A program made the position numbers and the translations under genes. From Pseudomonas sp. URIL14HWK12:I12 (GTDB taxonomy: Bacteria > Pseudomonadota > Gammaproteobacteria > Pseudomonadales > Pseudomonadaceae), in NCBI RefSeq assembly GCF_003097135.1, contig NZ_QEQL01000003.1, positions 434,001 through 498,000 on the forward strand: 64,000 nt of DNA. The letters are read 5' to 3'. Below are positions 9,622 through 21,531 of this stretch, one piece after another; the first letter of the stretch is position 1; each line of letters begins with the position of its first letter. The notes under the pieces are model-generated. The model was given only the letters and a program-made list of their open reading frames with translations. It was not told the DNA's origin and made no database searches.

Positions 9622-10629
9622 ATGACTACTGCGCAAGATACCGTGGCAACCCTGGACCCCAAAACCGACAAGCCGCGCCCGGCCAAGGTCGAGGCGGGGG
9701 TGAAGCTGCGCGGCGCCGAAAAGGTTGCGCGCATCCCGGTGAAGATCATCCCCACCGAGGAGCTGCCGAAAAAGCCTGACTGGATTCGCGTGCGTATTCC
9801 GGTTTCGCCTGAGGTCGATCGCATCAAGCAGCTGTTGCGCAAGCACAAGCTGCACAGCGTGTGTGAAGAAGCCTCCTGCCCCAACCTGGGCGAATGCTTC
9901 TCGGGCGGTACCGCGACCTTCATGATCATGGGTGATATCTGCACCCGCCGCTGCCCATTCTGCGACGTGGGCCACGGCCGGCCGAAGCCGCTGGATGTGG
10001 ACGAGCCGATGAACCTGGCCATCGCCATCGCGGACCTGCGCCTGAAGTACGTGGTGATCACCTCGGTAGACCGTGATGACCTGCGCGATGGCGGCGCCCA
10101 GCACTTTGCCGACTGTATCCGCGAGATTCGCAAGCTCTCGCCTGGCGTGCAGCTCGAAACCCTGGTGCCTGACTACCGCGGGCGCATGGACGTCGCGCTG
10201 GAAATCACCGCGGCCGAGCCGCCGGATGTGTTCAACCATAACCTGGAGACCGTGCCGCGGCTTTACCGCGCCGCGCGCCCAGGCTCCGATTACGACTGGT
10301 CGCTGGACCTGCTGCAGAAGTTCAAGCAGATGGTCCCGCACGTGCCGACCAAATCTGGCCTGATGCTGGGGCTCGGGGAAACCGACGAAGAAGTGATCGA
10401 AGTCATGCATCGCATGCGCGAGCACGATATCGACATGCTGACGCTGGGCCAGTACTTGCAGCCTTCGCGCAATCACCTGCCAGTCCAACGCTTCGTACAC
10501 CCGGACACCTTCGCCTGGTTCGCAGAAGAGGGCTACCGGATGGGCTTCAAGAACGTGGCGTCCGGCCCTCTGGTGCGCTCGTCCTACCACGCCGATCAAC
10601 AGGCCCACGAAGCCAAGATCAAGCTCTGA
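9622..10629 (+). CDS. lipA: Lipoyl synthase
   Basis: LipA is a radical-SAM enzyme that inserts two sulfur atoms into protein-bound octanoyl chains. Both iron-sulfur sites are visible: the radical-[11 protein letters not shown] motif and the auxiliary-cluster [12 protein letters not shown] motif that precedes it. The C-terminal RSSYHAD segment contains the conserved serine ligand of the auxiliary cluster. The 335-residue length is typical of pseudomonads, whose protein has a longer N-terminus than the E. coli enzyme. The TGA stop shares its last base with the next ATG. Confidence 0.96.
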   Translation: MTTAQDTVATLDPKTDKPRPAKVEAGVKLRGAEKVARIPVKIIPTEELPKKPDWIRVRIPVSPEVDRIKQLLRKHKLHSVCEEASCPNLGECFSGGTATFMIMGDICTRRCPFCDVGHGRPKPLDVDEPMNLAIAIADLRLKYVVITSVDRDDLRDGGAQHFADCIREIRKLSPGVQLETLVPDYRGRMDVALEITAAEPPDVFNHNLETVPRLYRAARPGSDYDWSLDLLQKFKQMVPHVPTKSGLMLGLGETDEEVIEVMHRMREHDIDMLTLGQYLQPSRNHLPVQRFVHPDTFAWFAEEGYRMGFKNVASGPLVRSSYHADQQAHEAKIKL

Positions 10630-11519
10630 TGCCGACCTGGCCCAAGCCGATGCCTGCAGGGGGCCAGTTCGCCTTGGTCGCCCCAGCGGGCCCTGGCAGC
10701 CTGGAAGCTAGCCAAGCCCATGCCTGGGCCGATCACCTGGGCTATCGGCTGCGCATCTACCCAGGCGTGTTCGAGAAAGCCGGCTATCTGGCCGGCAGCG
10801 ATGAGCGCCGGTTGGCCGACCTGCACGCAGCGTTCGCCGACCCCGAGGTCGACGCCATCCTCTGCCTGCGTGGCGGCTATGGCACGCCCCGGCTGCTCGA
10901 CCGGCTCGATATCGAGCTGATACGCGCCAACCCCAAGCCTTTCGTTGGCTACAGCGACATCACCGCATTGCACCTGGCGTTCAACCAGCTCGCGGGGTTG
11001 GTGACCTTCCACGGCCCGCTGTTTCGTTCCGAGTTGCTACCTGGCTTGCAACCGGGCGAGGGCGCCTTGCTGGCGATGCTCCAAGGCCAGCCAATGGGCG
11101 AGATAGCACACCCCTCAGGCTGGCCCTTGAAGACCGTAGCCCCAGGGCGTGCCAGCGGCCACTTGGCAGGCGGAAACCTCTCACTGCTGTGCGCAACCCT
11201 TGGCACGCCTTGGGCGCTCCAGAGCGAAGGCGCAGTGCTGTTCATCGAAGATGTAAACGAGCCGCTCTACCGGGTGGATCGCCTGCTTACGCAGCTGCGC
11301 CTGGCAGGTAAGCTCCATGGCTTGGCCGGGGTGTTGGTCGGGGATTTCGCAGGGATTTCGACGCAGCAGCTGCAGCCGTTGTTGGCTGAATTTTTTACGC
11401 CCCTGGGGGTGCCTGTGCTGGCCGGCTGGCGCTCGGGCCACTGCCAGCCCAACCTCACGCTGCCCATGGGCGCACAAGTGGTGCTGGACGCCAGCGAGCG
11501 GCGCCTGCTGATTGCCTGA
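10629..11519 (+). CDS. ldcA: Muramoyltetrapeptide LD-carboxypeptidase
   Basis: A peptidase family S66 member that removes the terminal D-alanine from murein tetrapeptides during wall recycling in the cytoplasm. The nucleophile is Ser109 in GYSDITALHLA. The catalytic glutamate (IEDVNEPLYRVDR) and histidine (SGHCQPNLTLP) motifs are in the expected order. The 296 residues match the family. It overlaps lipA by one base, so it is the last gene of the lip transcript. No signal peptide is seen, in line with a cytoplasmic recycling enzyme. Confidence 0.9.
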   Translation: MPTWPKPMPAGGQFALVAPAGPGSLEASQAHAWADHLGYRLRIYPGVFEKAGYLAGSDERRLADLHAAFADPEVDAILCLRGGYGTPRLLDRLDIELIRANPKPFVGYSDITALHLAFNQLAGLVTFHGPLFRSELLPGLQPGEGALLAMLQGQPMGEIAHPSGWPLKTVAPGRASGHLAGGNLSLLCATLGTPWALQSEGAVLFIEDVNEPLYRVDRLLTQLRLAGKLHGLAGVLVGDFAGISTQQLQPLLAEFFTPLGVPVLAGWRSGHCQPNLTLPMGAQVVLDASERRLLIA

Positions 11520-11531
11520 TACCGGCTAATT

Positions 11532-11560
11532 GGGGGGCTCCGCAGGGCGGCGTGCCCCCC
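11532..11560. terminator. Hairpin between convergent genes
   Basis: Seven G-C pairs (11532-11538 with 11554-11560) lie in the 46-base gap between ldcA and the convergent transglycosylase gene. There is no T tract on either side, so termination by this element is uncertain. Confidence 0.4.
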
Positions 11561-11565
11561 ATCGC

Positions 11566-12882
11566 TCACCGTTTGCGCAAACTGTCCAGCAACGCATGGT
11601 TGGCGTAGCCGTCGGCTGGCCACCCCCGCTGTTGCTGAGCACTGCGAATCGCCTTGCGGGTGTTGGCACCGATGATGCCGTCCGGGTTGCCAGCATCGAA
11701 GCCGCTGGCGGTCAGCAGTGTTTGCAGCTCGATGCGCTCACTGCGTGTCAATGGCAGGTCATCTTTGGGCCAAGTGCCCAGAATGTAGCCACCGGTGCCG
11801 GCCAGGCGCTGGCTGAGCAGGCTTACAGCCAGCGCGTACGATGACGAGTTGTTGTATTTGAGCACTACCCGGAAGTTGTCGAGGATGAGGAACGCCGGGC
11901 CCCGATAGCCTGCGGGCAGCAACAGCGCGGCCTGAAGGTTGCCGCTGCCAGGCGGCAATGTGGAGCCTGCCGGCAGTTGCACGCCTTCGGCGAGCCACTG
12001 GCTGACCGGCTTGCGCAGGCTGGCATCGGCTTGGGCGTAGTCGAACCCATTGGGCAGCTGCACCTCGAAACCCCAACTCTGGCCCTTTTGCCAGCCGGAA
12101 GCTGCCAGGTAGTTGGCGGTAGAGGCCAGCGCGTCGGCCGCACTGCCCCAGATGTCGCGCTTGCCGTCACCGTCGAAGTCCACGGCATGGGAGTTGTAGG
12201 TAGTGGGAATGAACTGGGTCTGGCCCATGGCGCCTGCCCAGGAGCCGCGCATGCGATCAGCGGTGATGTCGCCGTTTTGCAGAATCTGCAAGGCGGCGAT
12301 CAGCTGGTCCTGGGCGAAGCCTGGCCGGCGGCCTTCATAGGCGAGCGTGGCCAGTGAGCGAATCACCGACTTGTCGCCCTGGATCTGCCCGAAGCTGCTC
12401 TCCATCCCCCACACCGCGACCAGCGCCTGGCGATCGACGCCGTAGCGCTGCTCCAACTGCAGCAACACCCCGGCGTACTGATTCATCAGGGTTTGCCCGC
12501 GGCGGACACGATTGGCGGAGATTGCGTTGTCCAGGTACTCCCACACCGGCCGTGTGAACTCAGGCTGGGAACGGTCAGCGGTGACCACCGCAGGGTCTGG
12601 CTCGACACCGGCAAAGGCCGCATCGAAGACGTCTGGGCGGATACCGGCTTGCAGCGCCTGCTGGCGGAAGCGCGCCTGCCACTCCCCGAAGGTCTCGGCC
12701 GGAACGGGCTGGCCGTCTGCGTCCATCGGTGCCAGGGTGGTGATTGGCTTGGGTTGTTCGGGGGCGCTCCCGGGGAGGGGCTCGGCAGAGGAGGGGCGAT
12801 CGGAGCAGGCGCTAAGCAACACCATGCCGGTGGTAAGAAGGGCGCGGCGCCAGAAGGCGACAGAGGTACGGCTGAAGAACAT
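11566..12882 (-). CDS. MltB-family lytic transglycosylase with peptidoglycan-binding domain
   Basis: A second lytic transglycosylase of the MltB family in this window. The 438-residue precursor has a lipobox ending at Cys26 (LLSAC), so it is probably an outer-membrane lipoprotein, unlike the soluble copy at 5353. The catalytic domain has Glu161 in GMESSFG and the SWAGAMGQTQFIPTTY groove motif. About residues 375-438 form a PG_binding_1 domain (LTRSERIELQTLL..NPDGIIGANTRKAIRSAQQ). Position and domains match the protein called SltB3 in P. aeruginosa (from memory). It is transcribed toward ldcA, possibly as a single gene. Confidence 0.9.
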   Translation of the reverse strand: MFFSRTSVAFWRRALLTTGMVLLSACSDRPSSAEPLPGSAPEQPKPITTLAPMDADGQPVPAETFGEWQARFRQQALQAGIRPDVFDAAFAGVEPDPAVVTADRSQPEFTRPVWEYLDNAISANRVRRGQTLMNQYAGVLLQLEQRYGVDRQALVAVWGMESSFGQIQGDKSVIRSLATLAYEGRRPGFAQDQLIAALQILQNGDITADRMRGSWAGAMGQTQFIPTTYNSHAVDFDGDGKRDIWGSAADALASTANYLAASGWQKGQSWGFEVQLPNGFDYAQADASLRKPVSQWLAEGVQLPAGSTLPPGSGNLQAALLLPAGYRGPAFLILDNFRVVLKYNNSSSYALAVSLLSQRLAGTGGYILGTWPKDDLPLTRSERIELQTLLTASGFDAGNPDGIIGANTRKAIRSAQQQRGWPADGYANHALLDSLRKR

Positions 12883-12947
12883 GCAGGCTTCCAGTTGATC
12901 GCACAGGCCTGCACCTTATCACGCCGCAGCGCTCGGCCCCAAGCCAG

Positions 12948-13985
12948 TCACTGGGCGGCCAGCGCCAAGCGTTGGCCGCACATCAACAGCGCCAGCCGCG
13001 CCAGGCCTGCCCATACTGAGCCTTCGGCCTGGCCCTTGATTTGTGCATCCAGGTGTTGCGCGTCGAGTAGCAATTGCTGCCAGCGTGCCGCCGATAACCG
13101 CTGCAAGGCTTTGCTCACCAAGGGGCGGCGTTTGTCCCAGATCGGTGGGCGCATGCTGCTGAAGGCTTTATCCAGCGGCACGCCCTGGCTGAACTGCTGC
13201 GCAAGGCTACCGAGGGTGCGCAGTTCCCGCGCCAGTGCCCAGAGGATCACCGCAGGCTCCACCCCTTCGCCGCGCAGCCCGTCGAGCATGCGCAGCGCGT
13301 GGCTGGCATCACCGGCAAGAATGGCGTCGACCAGGCCGAATACATCGAAGCGGGCACTGTCGGCTACCGCGCTTTGGACGGTTTCCAGCGTCACCTGATC
13401 GCCTTCGACCAGCAGCTTGAGCTTCTCGATTTCCTGGGCAGCGGCCAGCAGGTTGCCTTCAACACGCTCGGCGATCAGGTCAACCGCCTCGGGCTGGGCA
13501 GCTAGGCCAGCCTGGGCCAGGCGCTGGCGAATCCACTGCGGCAGCTGGGTGCTGTCTATTGGCCAGATCTGCACGAACTGAGTGTGCTCGCCGTTGACCA
13601 GGGCTGCGCCCCATTTGCTTTTCTGCTGATTGCCATCCAGCTTGGGCAGGCTGATGAGCAGCACCGTGTCGTCAGCGGGGCGAGAGCAGTATTCGATGAG
13701 CGCGGCCGCGCCCTTGTCGCCGGGTTTCCCTGAGGGCAGCCGCAGCTCCAGCAGGCGCTTTTCGGCGAAAAGCGAAAGGCTCGCGCTTGCCTCGAGCAGC
13801 GCGCCCCAGTCGAAATTGGCTTCGGCGTTGAAGACCTGGCGCTCGTCGTGGCCCTGCTGGCGCGCCGCTGTGCGGATAGCGTCGAGCGCTTCCTGGCACA
13901 GCAGAGGCTCGTCGCCGCTGACGATGTACACAGGTGCCAGTTGCCCTTGCAGGTGCCGGCCCAGTTGCGCGGGAGCGAGTTTCAT
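12948..13985 (-). CDS. holA: DNA polymerase III delta subunit
   Basis: HolA opens the beta clamp as part of the clamp-loader complex. The 345-residue protein has the family N-terminus (KLAPAQLGRHLQGQLAPVYIVSGDEPLLCQEALDAIR) and the AAA+-like fold without a Walker motif, as expected for delta. It follows lptE on the minus strand, as in most gammaproteobacteria (leuS-lptE-holA). A terminator-like hairpin lies between lptE and holA (see separate entry), which may set a lower holA level. Confidence 0.95.
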   Translation of the reverse strand: MKLAPAQLGRHLQGQLAPVYIVSGDEPLLCQEALDAIRTAARQQGHDERQVFNAEANFDWGALLEASASLSLFAEKRLLELRLPSGKPGDKGAAALIEYCSRPADDTVLLISLPKLDGNQQKSKWGAALVNGEHTQFVQIWPIDSTQLPQWIRQRLAQAGLAAQPEAVDLIAERVEGNLLAAAQEIEKLKLLVEGDQVTLETVQSAVADSARFDVFGLVDAILAGDASHALRMLDGLRGEGVEPAVILWALARELRTLGSLAQQFSQGVPLDKAFSSMRPPIWDKRRPLVSKALQRLSAARWQQLLLDAQHLDAQIKGQAEGSVWAGLARLALLMCGQRLALAAQ

Positions 13986-13995
13986 CGAGGCCTCG

Positions 13996-14024
13996 AAAAA
14001 GCGACCCCGCCACAGGGGCGGGGT
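13996..14024 (-). terminator. Terminator-like hairpin between lptE and holA
   Basis: On the minus strand an eight-pair stem (14024-14017 with 14011-14004, five-base loop) is followed after three bases by TTTTTC. It sits just before the holA start at 13985. It could act as an intrinsic attenuator of holA rather than a full stop, because holA has no room for a promoter of its own except inside lptE. Confidence 0.5.
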
Positions 14025-14030
14025 AGGCGG

Positions 14031-14639
14031 TCATTGCGCCGGCGGCAGTTCCAGCGGCGATTGTTGCGGTGTGTTGTCTTGCACGCGCTGGGCTTCGGCG
14101 GCCGCTGCGGCTTCGGCTTCGGCACGAGCATCGGCCTTGGCCTGCAGCTCATCAAGCTGCTCGGGCTTGAGCTGCGCCAGGCGCAACATCAGCCGTTGTT
14201 CCAAGTCGCGGCGCATTTCCTGGCGGGTCTGCCGGGCTTCTTCGTCGGAGCCTGCCAGGTTGCTGCTGTCCTGCAGGTAGATCTTCTGCACGTCCATGTG
14301 ATCATCGATCAGCACGCGCTGATTGCGGCCGATGATCTGGTAGTTGATCGTCGAGCTGAGCTCGACTTCCGATGCGCGCGCCGAGCCGTTATAGCTGGCG
14401 TTGCGGCGGTTTTCTTCCTGGCGGCCGAGCACCAGCTTGTAGGGCGCGCCGCCGACGATGCGCACGCCGCTGTGTTCGAGCAGTGAGCGCATCTCGCGAG
14501 TGAACGGGCCGTAAACGTCGCGCGCGGAGAAATCCATCTCCTTGATCGACATGGCGTCGACCTGGGTGCCGCGCAGCTGGAAACCGCAGCCGCCCAGCAC
14601 CGTGGCAAGGCCAATGACCAGCAGGTTGCGTTTGATCAT
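14031..14639 (-). CDS. lptE: LPS-assembly lipoprotein LptE
   Basis: LptE plugs and helps assemble the LptD translocon that inserts lipopolysaccharide into the outer membrane. The 202-residue precursor has a lipobox at Cys18 (VLGGC) followed at once by the family GFQLRG motif. The C-terminal 50 residues are rich in alanine, glutamate and glutamine and look like a coiled or disordered tail, longer than in E. coli LptE. It lies between leuS and holA on the same strand, the common order. Confidence 0.93.
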   Translation of the reverse strand: MIKRNLLVIGLATVLGGCGFQLRGTQVDAMSIKEMDFSARDVYGPFTREMRSLLEHSGVRIVGGAPYKLVLGRQEENRRNASYNGSARASEVELSSTINYQIIGRNQRVLIDDHMDVQKIYLQDSSNLAGSDEEARQTRQEMRRDLEQRLMLRLAQLKPEQLDELQAKADARAEAEAAAAAEAQRVQDNTPQQSPLELPPAQ

Positions 14640-14705
14640 GCTTGTTGCTCCTTCAAACCTTGTAGGCCAAGCGGTAGGGGCGCCCGGCTGGGCGCCGCCG
14701 GCCGA

Positions 14706-17471
<2,766 letters not shown>

Positions 17472-17519
17472 CTAAGCTGATCACTGGGGAGTCACTCTTG
17501 TCATCAGCGAGGTGAGTGA

Positions 17520-17822
17520 ATGGTGAAAACGCGGACACACATGCCGGAGCCGGCGCTTTGCGAGCGCCTGATCGACCGGCTGGGCCTGGCCCTGGATGCG
17601 GTGCGCACCGCGCGCGGCCTTGGAAACGAACCCCCTGCCGAGCTTGAGCTGCGCGGGCTGAGCCATGCCGAACTCGGATGGATCAATGCGTACTTACAGG
17701 CCACTGGCACGGCTCTGGCACACGGGCCCACAGAGTGCGCTGAGCGCGACAACGTCGTCTGGCTGCGCCCGGCTTCAAGCGACAGCACCCTTCCGCCCAC
17801 CCCGGCTCGCCGAGCCAGGTAA
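17520..17822 (+). CDS. Small hypothetical protein
   Basis: A 100-residue reading frame with a good ribosome-binding site (GAGGTGAG, six bases before the ATG), opposite to leuS. I do not recognise a family. The sequence is predicted cytoplasmic, with an N-terminal helical part (ALCERLIDRLGLALDAVRTARGL) and a conserved-looking ELELRGLSHAELGWINAYLQATG segment, and ends in a proline- and arginine-rich tail. A second ATG lies at codon 8. It shares the strand with the YdcF-like gene 73 bases on, separated by a GC-rich hairpin (17834-17850). Coding is likely but not certain. Confidence 0.6.
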   Translation: MVKTRTHMPEPALCERLIDRLGLALDAVRTARGLGNEPPAELELRGLSHAELGWINAYLQATGTALAHGPTECAERDNVVWLRPASSDSTLPPTPARRAR

Positions 17823-17833
17823 GGCCCTCCATG

Positions 17834-17850
17834 GCGGGCATTGCCCGCCC
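17834..17850 (+). terminator. Short GC hairpin after small hypothetical gene
   Basis: A seven-pair stem (GGCGGGC with GCCCGCC, loop ATT) lies 12 bases after the stop of the 100-residue gene. It is followed by CCTTCCTC rather than a clean T tract, so it may only be a weak terminator or RNA-stabilising hairpin. Confidence 0.4.
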
Positions 17851-17895
17851 CTTCCTCACACGCTAGCCTGCCGGCTCCACGAAAGGAGCAGGTCC

Positions 17896-18657
17896 ATGTT
17901 CTGGCGTTATGTGATCAAGCAATTGTCGATGCCCCCCGGCTGCCTGCTGGTGCTGATCGGGCTTGCCTTCGCCCTGCGGCGCAGGCGCCCGCGGCTGGCC
18001 CTGGCGCTTTTCGTGCTCGGCTTTGGCGGCTTGTGGGCCATGAGCCTGCCTGCGGTAGTGCAGCGCGCGGCGAAGGCGCTCGAAACCGAGCCCGCCGTGG
18101 CGCCATCGCAATGGGCTGGCTTGCGCGAGCGGGCTGACGCCATCGTGATATTGGGGGCCGGGCGTGAGCGCGGCGACCCTGCCTGGGGTGGAGAGGACCA
18201 GAATACCGCGCTGGCCTTGGAGCGCGTGCGCTATGCCGCGCGCATTGCCAAAGCCAGCGGGCTGCCGGTGCTTGTCAGCGGCGGGCTGCATTACGGCTCA
18301 CCCCCCAGCGAAGCTTGGCTGATGGCGCAGTCGCTTCAGGACGATTTCGGCGTAGAGGCCCGCTGGCTGGAAGAGCGCAGCCGCACCACGTGGGAAAACG
18401 CCGAGTTCTCGGCGCACCTGCTCAAGGCCGAGGGCGTGCATCGGGTGGTGGTGGTCACCCAGGCCTGGCATGCGCCGCGGGCGCGGTGGTGTTTCGAGCA
18501 GGCGGGGCTGGAGGTGATCAGTGCGCCGACAGGCTTCGAAGGGATAGCCAACGCCAGGCCCCTGGGCGGATGGCTGCCGGAAGGCAAGGCCTTCTGGCAG
18601 AGCACCCAGTTGTTCAACGAGGCATTGGGAAGCCTGGGGTATCGCTGGTTCTACTGA
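17896..18657 (+). CDS. YdcF/DUF218 family membrane protein
   Basis: A 253-residue DUF218 (YdcF/SanA/ElyC) protein. Two N-terminal hydrophobic segments (about residues 8-25 and 34-55) anchor a soluble domain with the family signatures ADAIVILGAGR, TALALERVRYAARIAKASGLPVLVSGG, ERSRTTWENAEFSA and VVVVTQAWHAPRA. ElyC of E. coli affects envelope biogenesis through the undecaprenyl carrier; whether this copy does so is inference. The ATG at 17896 has AAAGGAGCAGG upstream. Its last seven bases overlap the end of lnt on the other strand. Confidence 0.88.
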   Translation: MFWRYVIKQLSMPPGCLLVLIGLAFALRRRRPRLALALFVLGFGGLWAMSLPAVVQRAAKALETEPAVAPSQWAGLRERADAIVILGAGRERGDPAWGGEDQNTALALERVRYAARIAKASGLPVLVSGGLHYGSPPSEAWLMAQSLQDDFGVEARWLEERSRTTWENAEFSAHLLKAEGVHRVVVVTQAWHAPRARWCFEQAGLEVISAPTGFEGIANARPLGGWLPEGKAFWQSTQLFNEALGSLGYRWFY

Positions 18658-20177
18658 GCCGAGGCGGTCTTGGCCATGCGCGAGGCCAGCAAGGCCCAGC
18701 CCAGAATCAGCGTAGCCAGTGCCATCAGCGGCCATGAGCGCCAGCGCAGGTAGGGCGTCAGGCCTTGCATGGGGGTCACCTCGCCATACAGGGTGGCCTG
18801 CTCGAACTGCGGAATGCGCTCGGTGATCTGGCCGTAGGGGTTGATCAGCGCTGTGACCCCGTTGTTGGTGGCGCGGATCATCCAGCGGCCGGCTTCCAGC
18901 GCACGCATCTGCGCCATTTGCAGGTGCTGCAGAGGGCCTATCGAGGTGCCGAACCAGGTGTCGTTGCTGATGGTCAGCAGCAGATCGCTGCCGGCGGCCA
19001 TCTCGGCGGCAAAATCGGGGTATACCACCTCGTAGCAGATGAAGGGCGCGATCTCGTAGCCTTTGGCCTGTAGCAGTGGTTGGCCTTCGGGCCCGCGAGC
19101 GAAGTCGGACATGGGCAGGTCGAAAAAGGCGATCAGGCCTCGCAACAGCTCTTGCAACGGCACGTACTCACCGAAGGGCACCAGCCGCTGCTTGAGGTAG
19201 CTGCCTTCGCCTTCACCCACCACGGTGATGCCATTGAAATAGCGCGGCTGCTTGTGCACTTCCTGGCGGATGGGTACGCCGGTGATCAATGCAGCATGGC
19301 GCTCGATGGCGAAGTTGCCCAACATGTCCAGATAGCCCTGGGCCTGGTGGCGGAACACCGGCACGGCGGTTTCGGGCCAGATGATCAGGTCGGTGGGCCG
19401 TGCGTCGAAGGTCATGTCGCGGTAGAGCAGCAACTGCGCGTTGACGTGGGCGGGGTCCCATTTCACGCTTTGCCCAACGTTGCCCTGAACCGCCGCGACC
19501 GACAGCGGTTTACCCGCCGGTTGGGTCCAGGCGTGGTGCTTGAGTGCAAGCCCTGCTGCCCACGGCCCGGCCAGCAGCAGCACGCCGATGGCCAAAAACG
19601 CCGGGCGTTCGCGCAGGCGAGCCAGGTTGCACAGCAAGGCTGCGCTCAACGCCAGGCAAAAGCCGATCAGCCAGACGCCGCCCAACGGGGCCAGGCCCGC
19701 CAGCGGGCCACTGAGTTGGCTGTAGCCGCTGTACATCCACGGGAACCCGGTCAGGAACCAGCCGCGGAACACTTCCTGGGCGAACCACAACGCTGCAAAG
19801 CCCAAGGCATCGGCCAACGGGGCTTCATTACGGCGCAGCCAGCGGGCCCAGAGCCAGGCCGGCAGGGCGAAGAACCATGCCAGGCATGCCACCAGGCCAA
19901 GGGTCAGAAAACCTGCCAGCGCGACCGATGCCTCGCCGTAGGTGTGGATGCTGATGTAGATCCAGCTGGTGCCTGCTCCATACACCCCGAAGCCATAGCA
20001 CCAGCCGCGCCCTAGCGCCTGGCGCGGGCTGAGCTGGCGCAGGCCGGTATAGGCGATGGCCAGGGCCACCAGTGCCAACGGCCACACATCGTAGGGGGCC
20101 AGCGCCAGAGTTGTCAGCGCGCCGGCGATCACCGCCAGCAAGTTGCCCGGCCAACCGGGGCGAGTGATCCAGCGCAT
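18651..20177 (-). CDS. lnt: Apolipoprotein N-acyltransferase
   Basis: Lnt adds the third acyl chain to outer-membrane lipoproteins in the inner membrane. The 508-residue protein has about six N-terminal membrane segments and a periplasmic nitrilase-like domain. The catalytic triad residues are in the family motifs: glutamate in IIWPETAVP, lysine in YLKQRLVPFGEYVP, and cysteine in FICYEVVYPD. One more membrane span closes the C-terminus. It is the last gene of the minus-strand miaB-phoH-ybeY-corC-lnt operon, 14 bases after corC, and meets the YdcF-like gene tail to tail. Confidence 0.95.
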   Translation of the reverse strand: MRWITRPGWPGNLLAVIAGALTTLALAPYDVWPLALVALAIAYTGLRQLSPRQALGRGWCYGFGVYGAGTSWIYISIHTYGEASVALAGFLTLGLVACLAWFFALPAWLWARWLRRNEAPLADALGFAALWFAQEVFRGWFLTGFPWMYSGYSQLSGPLAGLAPLGGVWLIGFCLALSAALLCNLARLRERPAFLAIGVLLLAGPWAAGLALKHHAWTQPAGKPLSVAAVQGNVGQSVKWDPAHVNAQLLLYRDMTFDARPTDLIIWPETAVPVFRHQAQGYLDMLGNFAIERHAALITGVPIRQEVHKQPRYFNGITVVGEGEGSYLKQRLVPFGEYVPLQELLRGLIAFFDLPMSDFARGPEGQPLLQAKGYEIAPFICYEVVYPDFAAEMAAGSDLLLTISNDTWFGTSIGPLQHLQMAQMRALEAGRWMIRATNNGVTALINPYGQITERIPQFEQATLYGEVTPMQGLTPYLRWRSWPLMALATLILGWALLASRMAKTASAQ

Positions 20178-20191
20178 GGGGTTCCTTAGTG

Positions 20192-21031
20192 TCAGCGCGA
20201 GGTAGGGGTCAGGCGCAGCAGGTGGATTCGGCGGCTGTCGGCGTTGAGCACGCGAAAGCGCCAGGCGCCGATCTCGATGCTTTCATTGCGCTTGGGCAGG
20301 TGGCCGAAGGCGTTCATTACCAGGCCGCCCACGGTGTCGAATTCGTCGTCGGAGAACTCGCTGTCGAAGAACTCGTTGAAGTTATCGATCGGCGTGAGGG
20401 CCTTGACCAGGAAGTCGCCGCTGGGCAGCGGTTTGATGTAGCTGTCTTCCTCGACGTCGTGCTCGTCTTCGATTTCGCCGACGATCTGCTCAAGGACGTC
20501 TTCGATGGTCACCAAGCCTGCCACGCCGCCGTATTCATCGATGACGATGGCCATGTGGTTGTGGTTTGCGCGGAACTCGCGCAACAGCACGTTCAGGCGT
20601 TTCGATTCGGGCACGAAAGTGGCGGGGCGAAGCATGTCGCTCAGGTTGAAGGCGCTGGTGTTGTCCTGAAGGATCAGGGGCAGCAGGTCCTTGGCCAGCA
20701 ATACGCCCAGCACTTCGTCGTGGCTTTCACCGATGACCGGGTAACGTGAGTGGGCGGCGTCGATCACCGCCGGCAGGAACTCGCGCGGGGTTTGCGAGGC
20801 CTTGATACTGATGACCTGCGAACGCGGAACCATGATGTCGCGCACCTGCAGGTCGGCCACCTGGATCGCGCCTTCGACGATGGTCAGTGCTTCGCTGTCC
20901 AGCAGCTTGTTCTGGTGCGCTTCACGCAGCAGCTCAAGCAGCTCCTGGCGGTTTTTGGGCTCGTGGGCAAAAGCCTGGGTGATCTTTTCCAGCCAGGACT
21001 TCTGCCCGTTGCTCGATCGATCTTCGCTCAT
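20192..21031 (-). CDS. corC: CorC/HlyC family CBS-domain protein
   Basis: A 279-residue protein with a pair of CBS domains (about residues 60-185) and a C-terminal CorC_HlyC domain (about 200-279). In E. coli the homologue (YbeX/CorC) is linked to magnesium and cobalt efflux with CorA, and also to ribosome maturation. There is no membrane domain, so it must act with another protein. The ATG overlaps the ybeY stop by four bases. The place between ybeY and lnt is the standard gammaproteobacterial order. Confidence 0.93.
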   Translation of the reverse strand: MSEDRSSNGQKSWLEKITQAFAHEPKNRQELLELLREAHQNKLLDSEALTIVEGAIQVADLQVRDIMVPRSQVISIKASQTPREFLPAVIDAAHSRYPVIGESHDEVLGVLLAKDLLPLILQDNTSAFNLSDMLRPATFVPESKRLNVLLREFRANHNHMAIVIDEYGGVAGLVTIEDVLEQIVGEIEDEHDVEEDSYIKPLPSGDFLVKALTPIDNFNEFFDSEFSDDEFDTVGGLVMNAFGHLPKRNESIEIGAWRFRVLNADSRRIHLLRLTPTSR

Positions 21032-21531
21032 AGCGGTTTACTCGTGTTCCTTTCGTGCGTCGGGGTGGGAGTTTCGGTTTCGTCATCGGCGTAAGGGTCC
21101 GGATGGCCGAGTTCAGCAAGCAACTGCCGTTCCAGGGCTTCCATTTCCTCGGCTTCGTCGTCTTCGATGTGATCGTAGCCCAGCAGATGCAGGCACCCAT
21201 GGATGACCAGGTGCGCCCAGTGCGCCTGGCTGGCCTTGCCCTGTTCGCGGGCCTCGCGTTCGACGACGGCCCCGCAGATGACCAGGTCGCCGAGCAGCGG
21301 GATGTCCAGCAGTTCGTCTGGCACATCGGCCGGAAAGGACAGCACGTTGGTGGCGTAATCCTTGTGGCGGTAAGTGTGGTTGAGCTCACGGCCTTCGGCT
21401 TCGTCCACCAACCGGATGGTCAGTTCGGAGTCGCCCGAGCGGTGGCGCAAGGCAAGCTCGCACCACTGCTGGAAGGCGGCATCATCGGGGGCGCAGGCAT
21501 CGCTGGCCCGTTGCAGGTCGAGCTCAACCAT
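21028..21531 (-). CDS. ybeY: Endoribonuclease YbeY
   Basis: YbeY is a zinc-dependent endoribonuclease needed for 16S rRNA 3'-end maturation and 70S quality control. The three metal-binding histidines lie in [11 protein letters not shown]. The arginine-containing [17 protein letters not shown] motif is also present. I placed the start at ATG 21531, which overlaps the phoH stop by eight bases and gives 167 residues. The frame stays open to 21651, but that stretch lies entirely inside phoH. Coupled translation with phoH and corC is likely from the overlaps. Confidence 0.93.
   Translation of the reverse strand: MVELDLQRASDACAPDDAAFQQWCELALRHRSGDSELTIRLVDEAEGRELNHTYRHKDYATNVLSFPADVPDELLDIPLLGDLVICGAVVEREAREQGKASQAHWAHLVIHGCLHLLGYDHIEDDEAEEMEALERQLLAELGHPDPYADDETETPTPTHERNTSKPL

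Noticed and set aside
14655..14700. GC hairpin between leuS and lptE as a terminator
   Set aside because: The GGCGCC repeats can pair, but there is no T tract on the minus strand and lptE follows closely, so termination is not supported.
19080..20015. Plus-strand open frame over lnt
   Set aside because: Antisense shadow; lnt has all three catalytic residues in frame.
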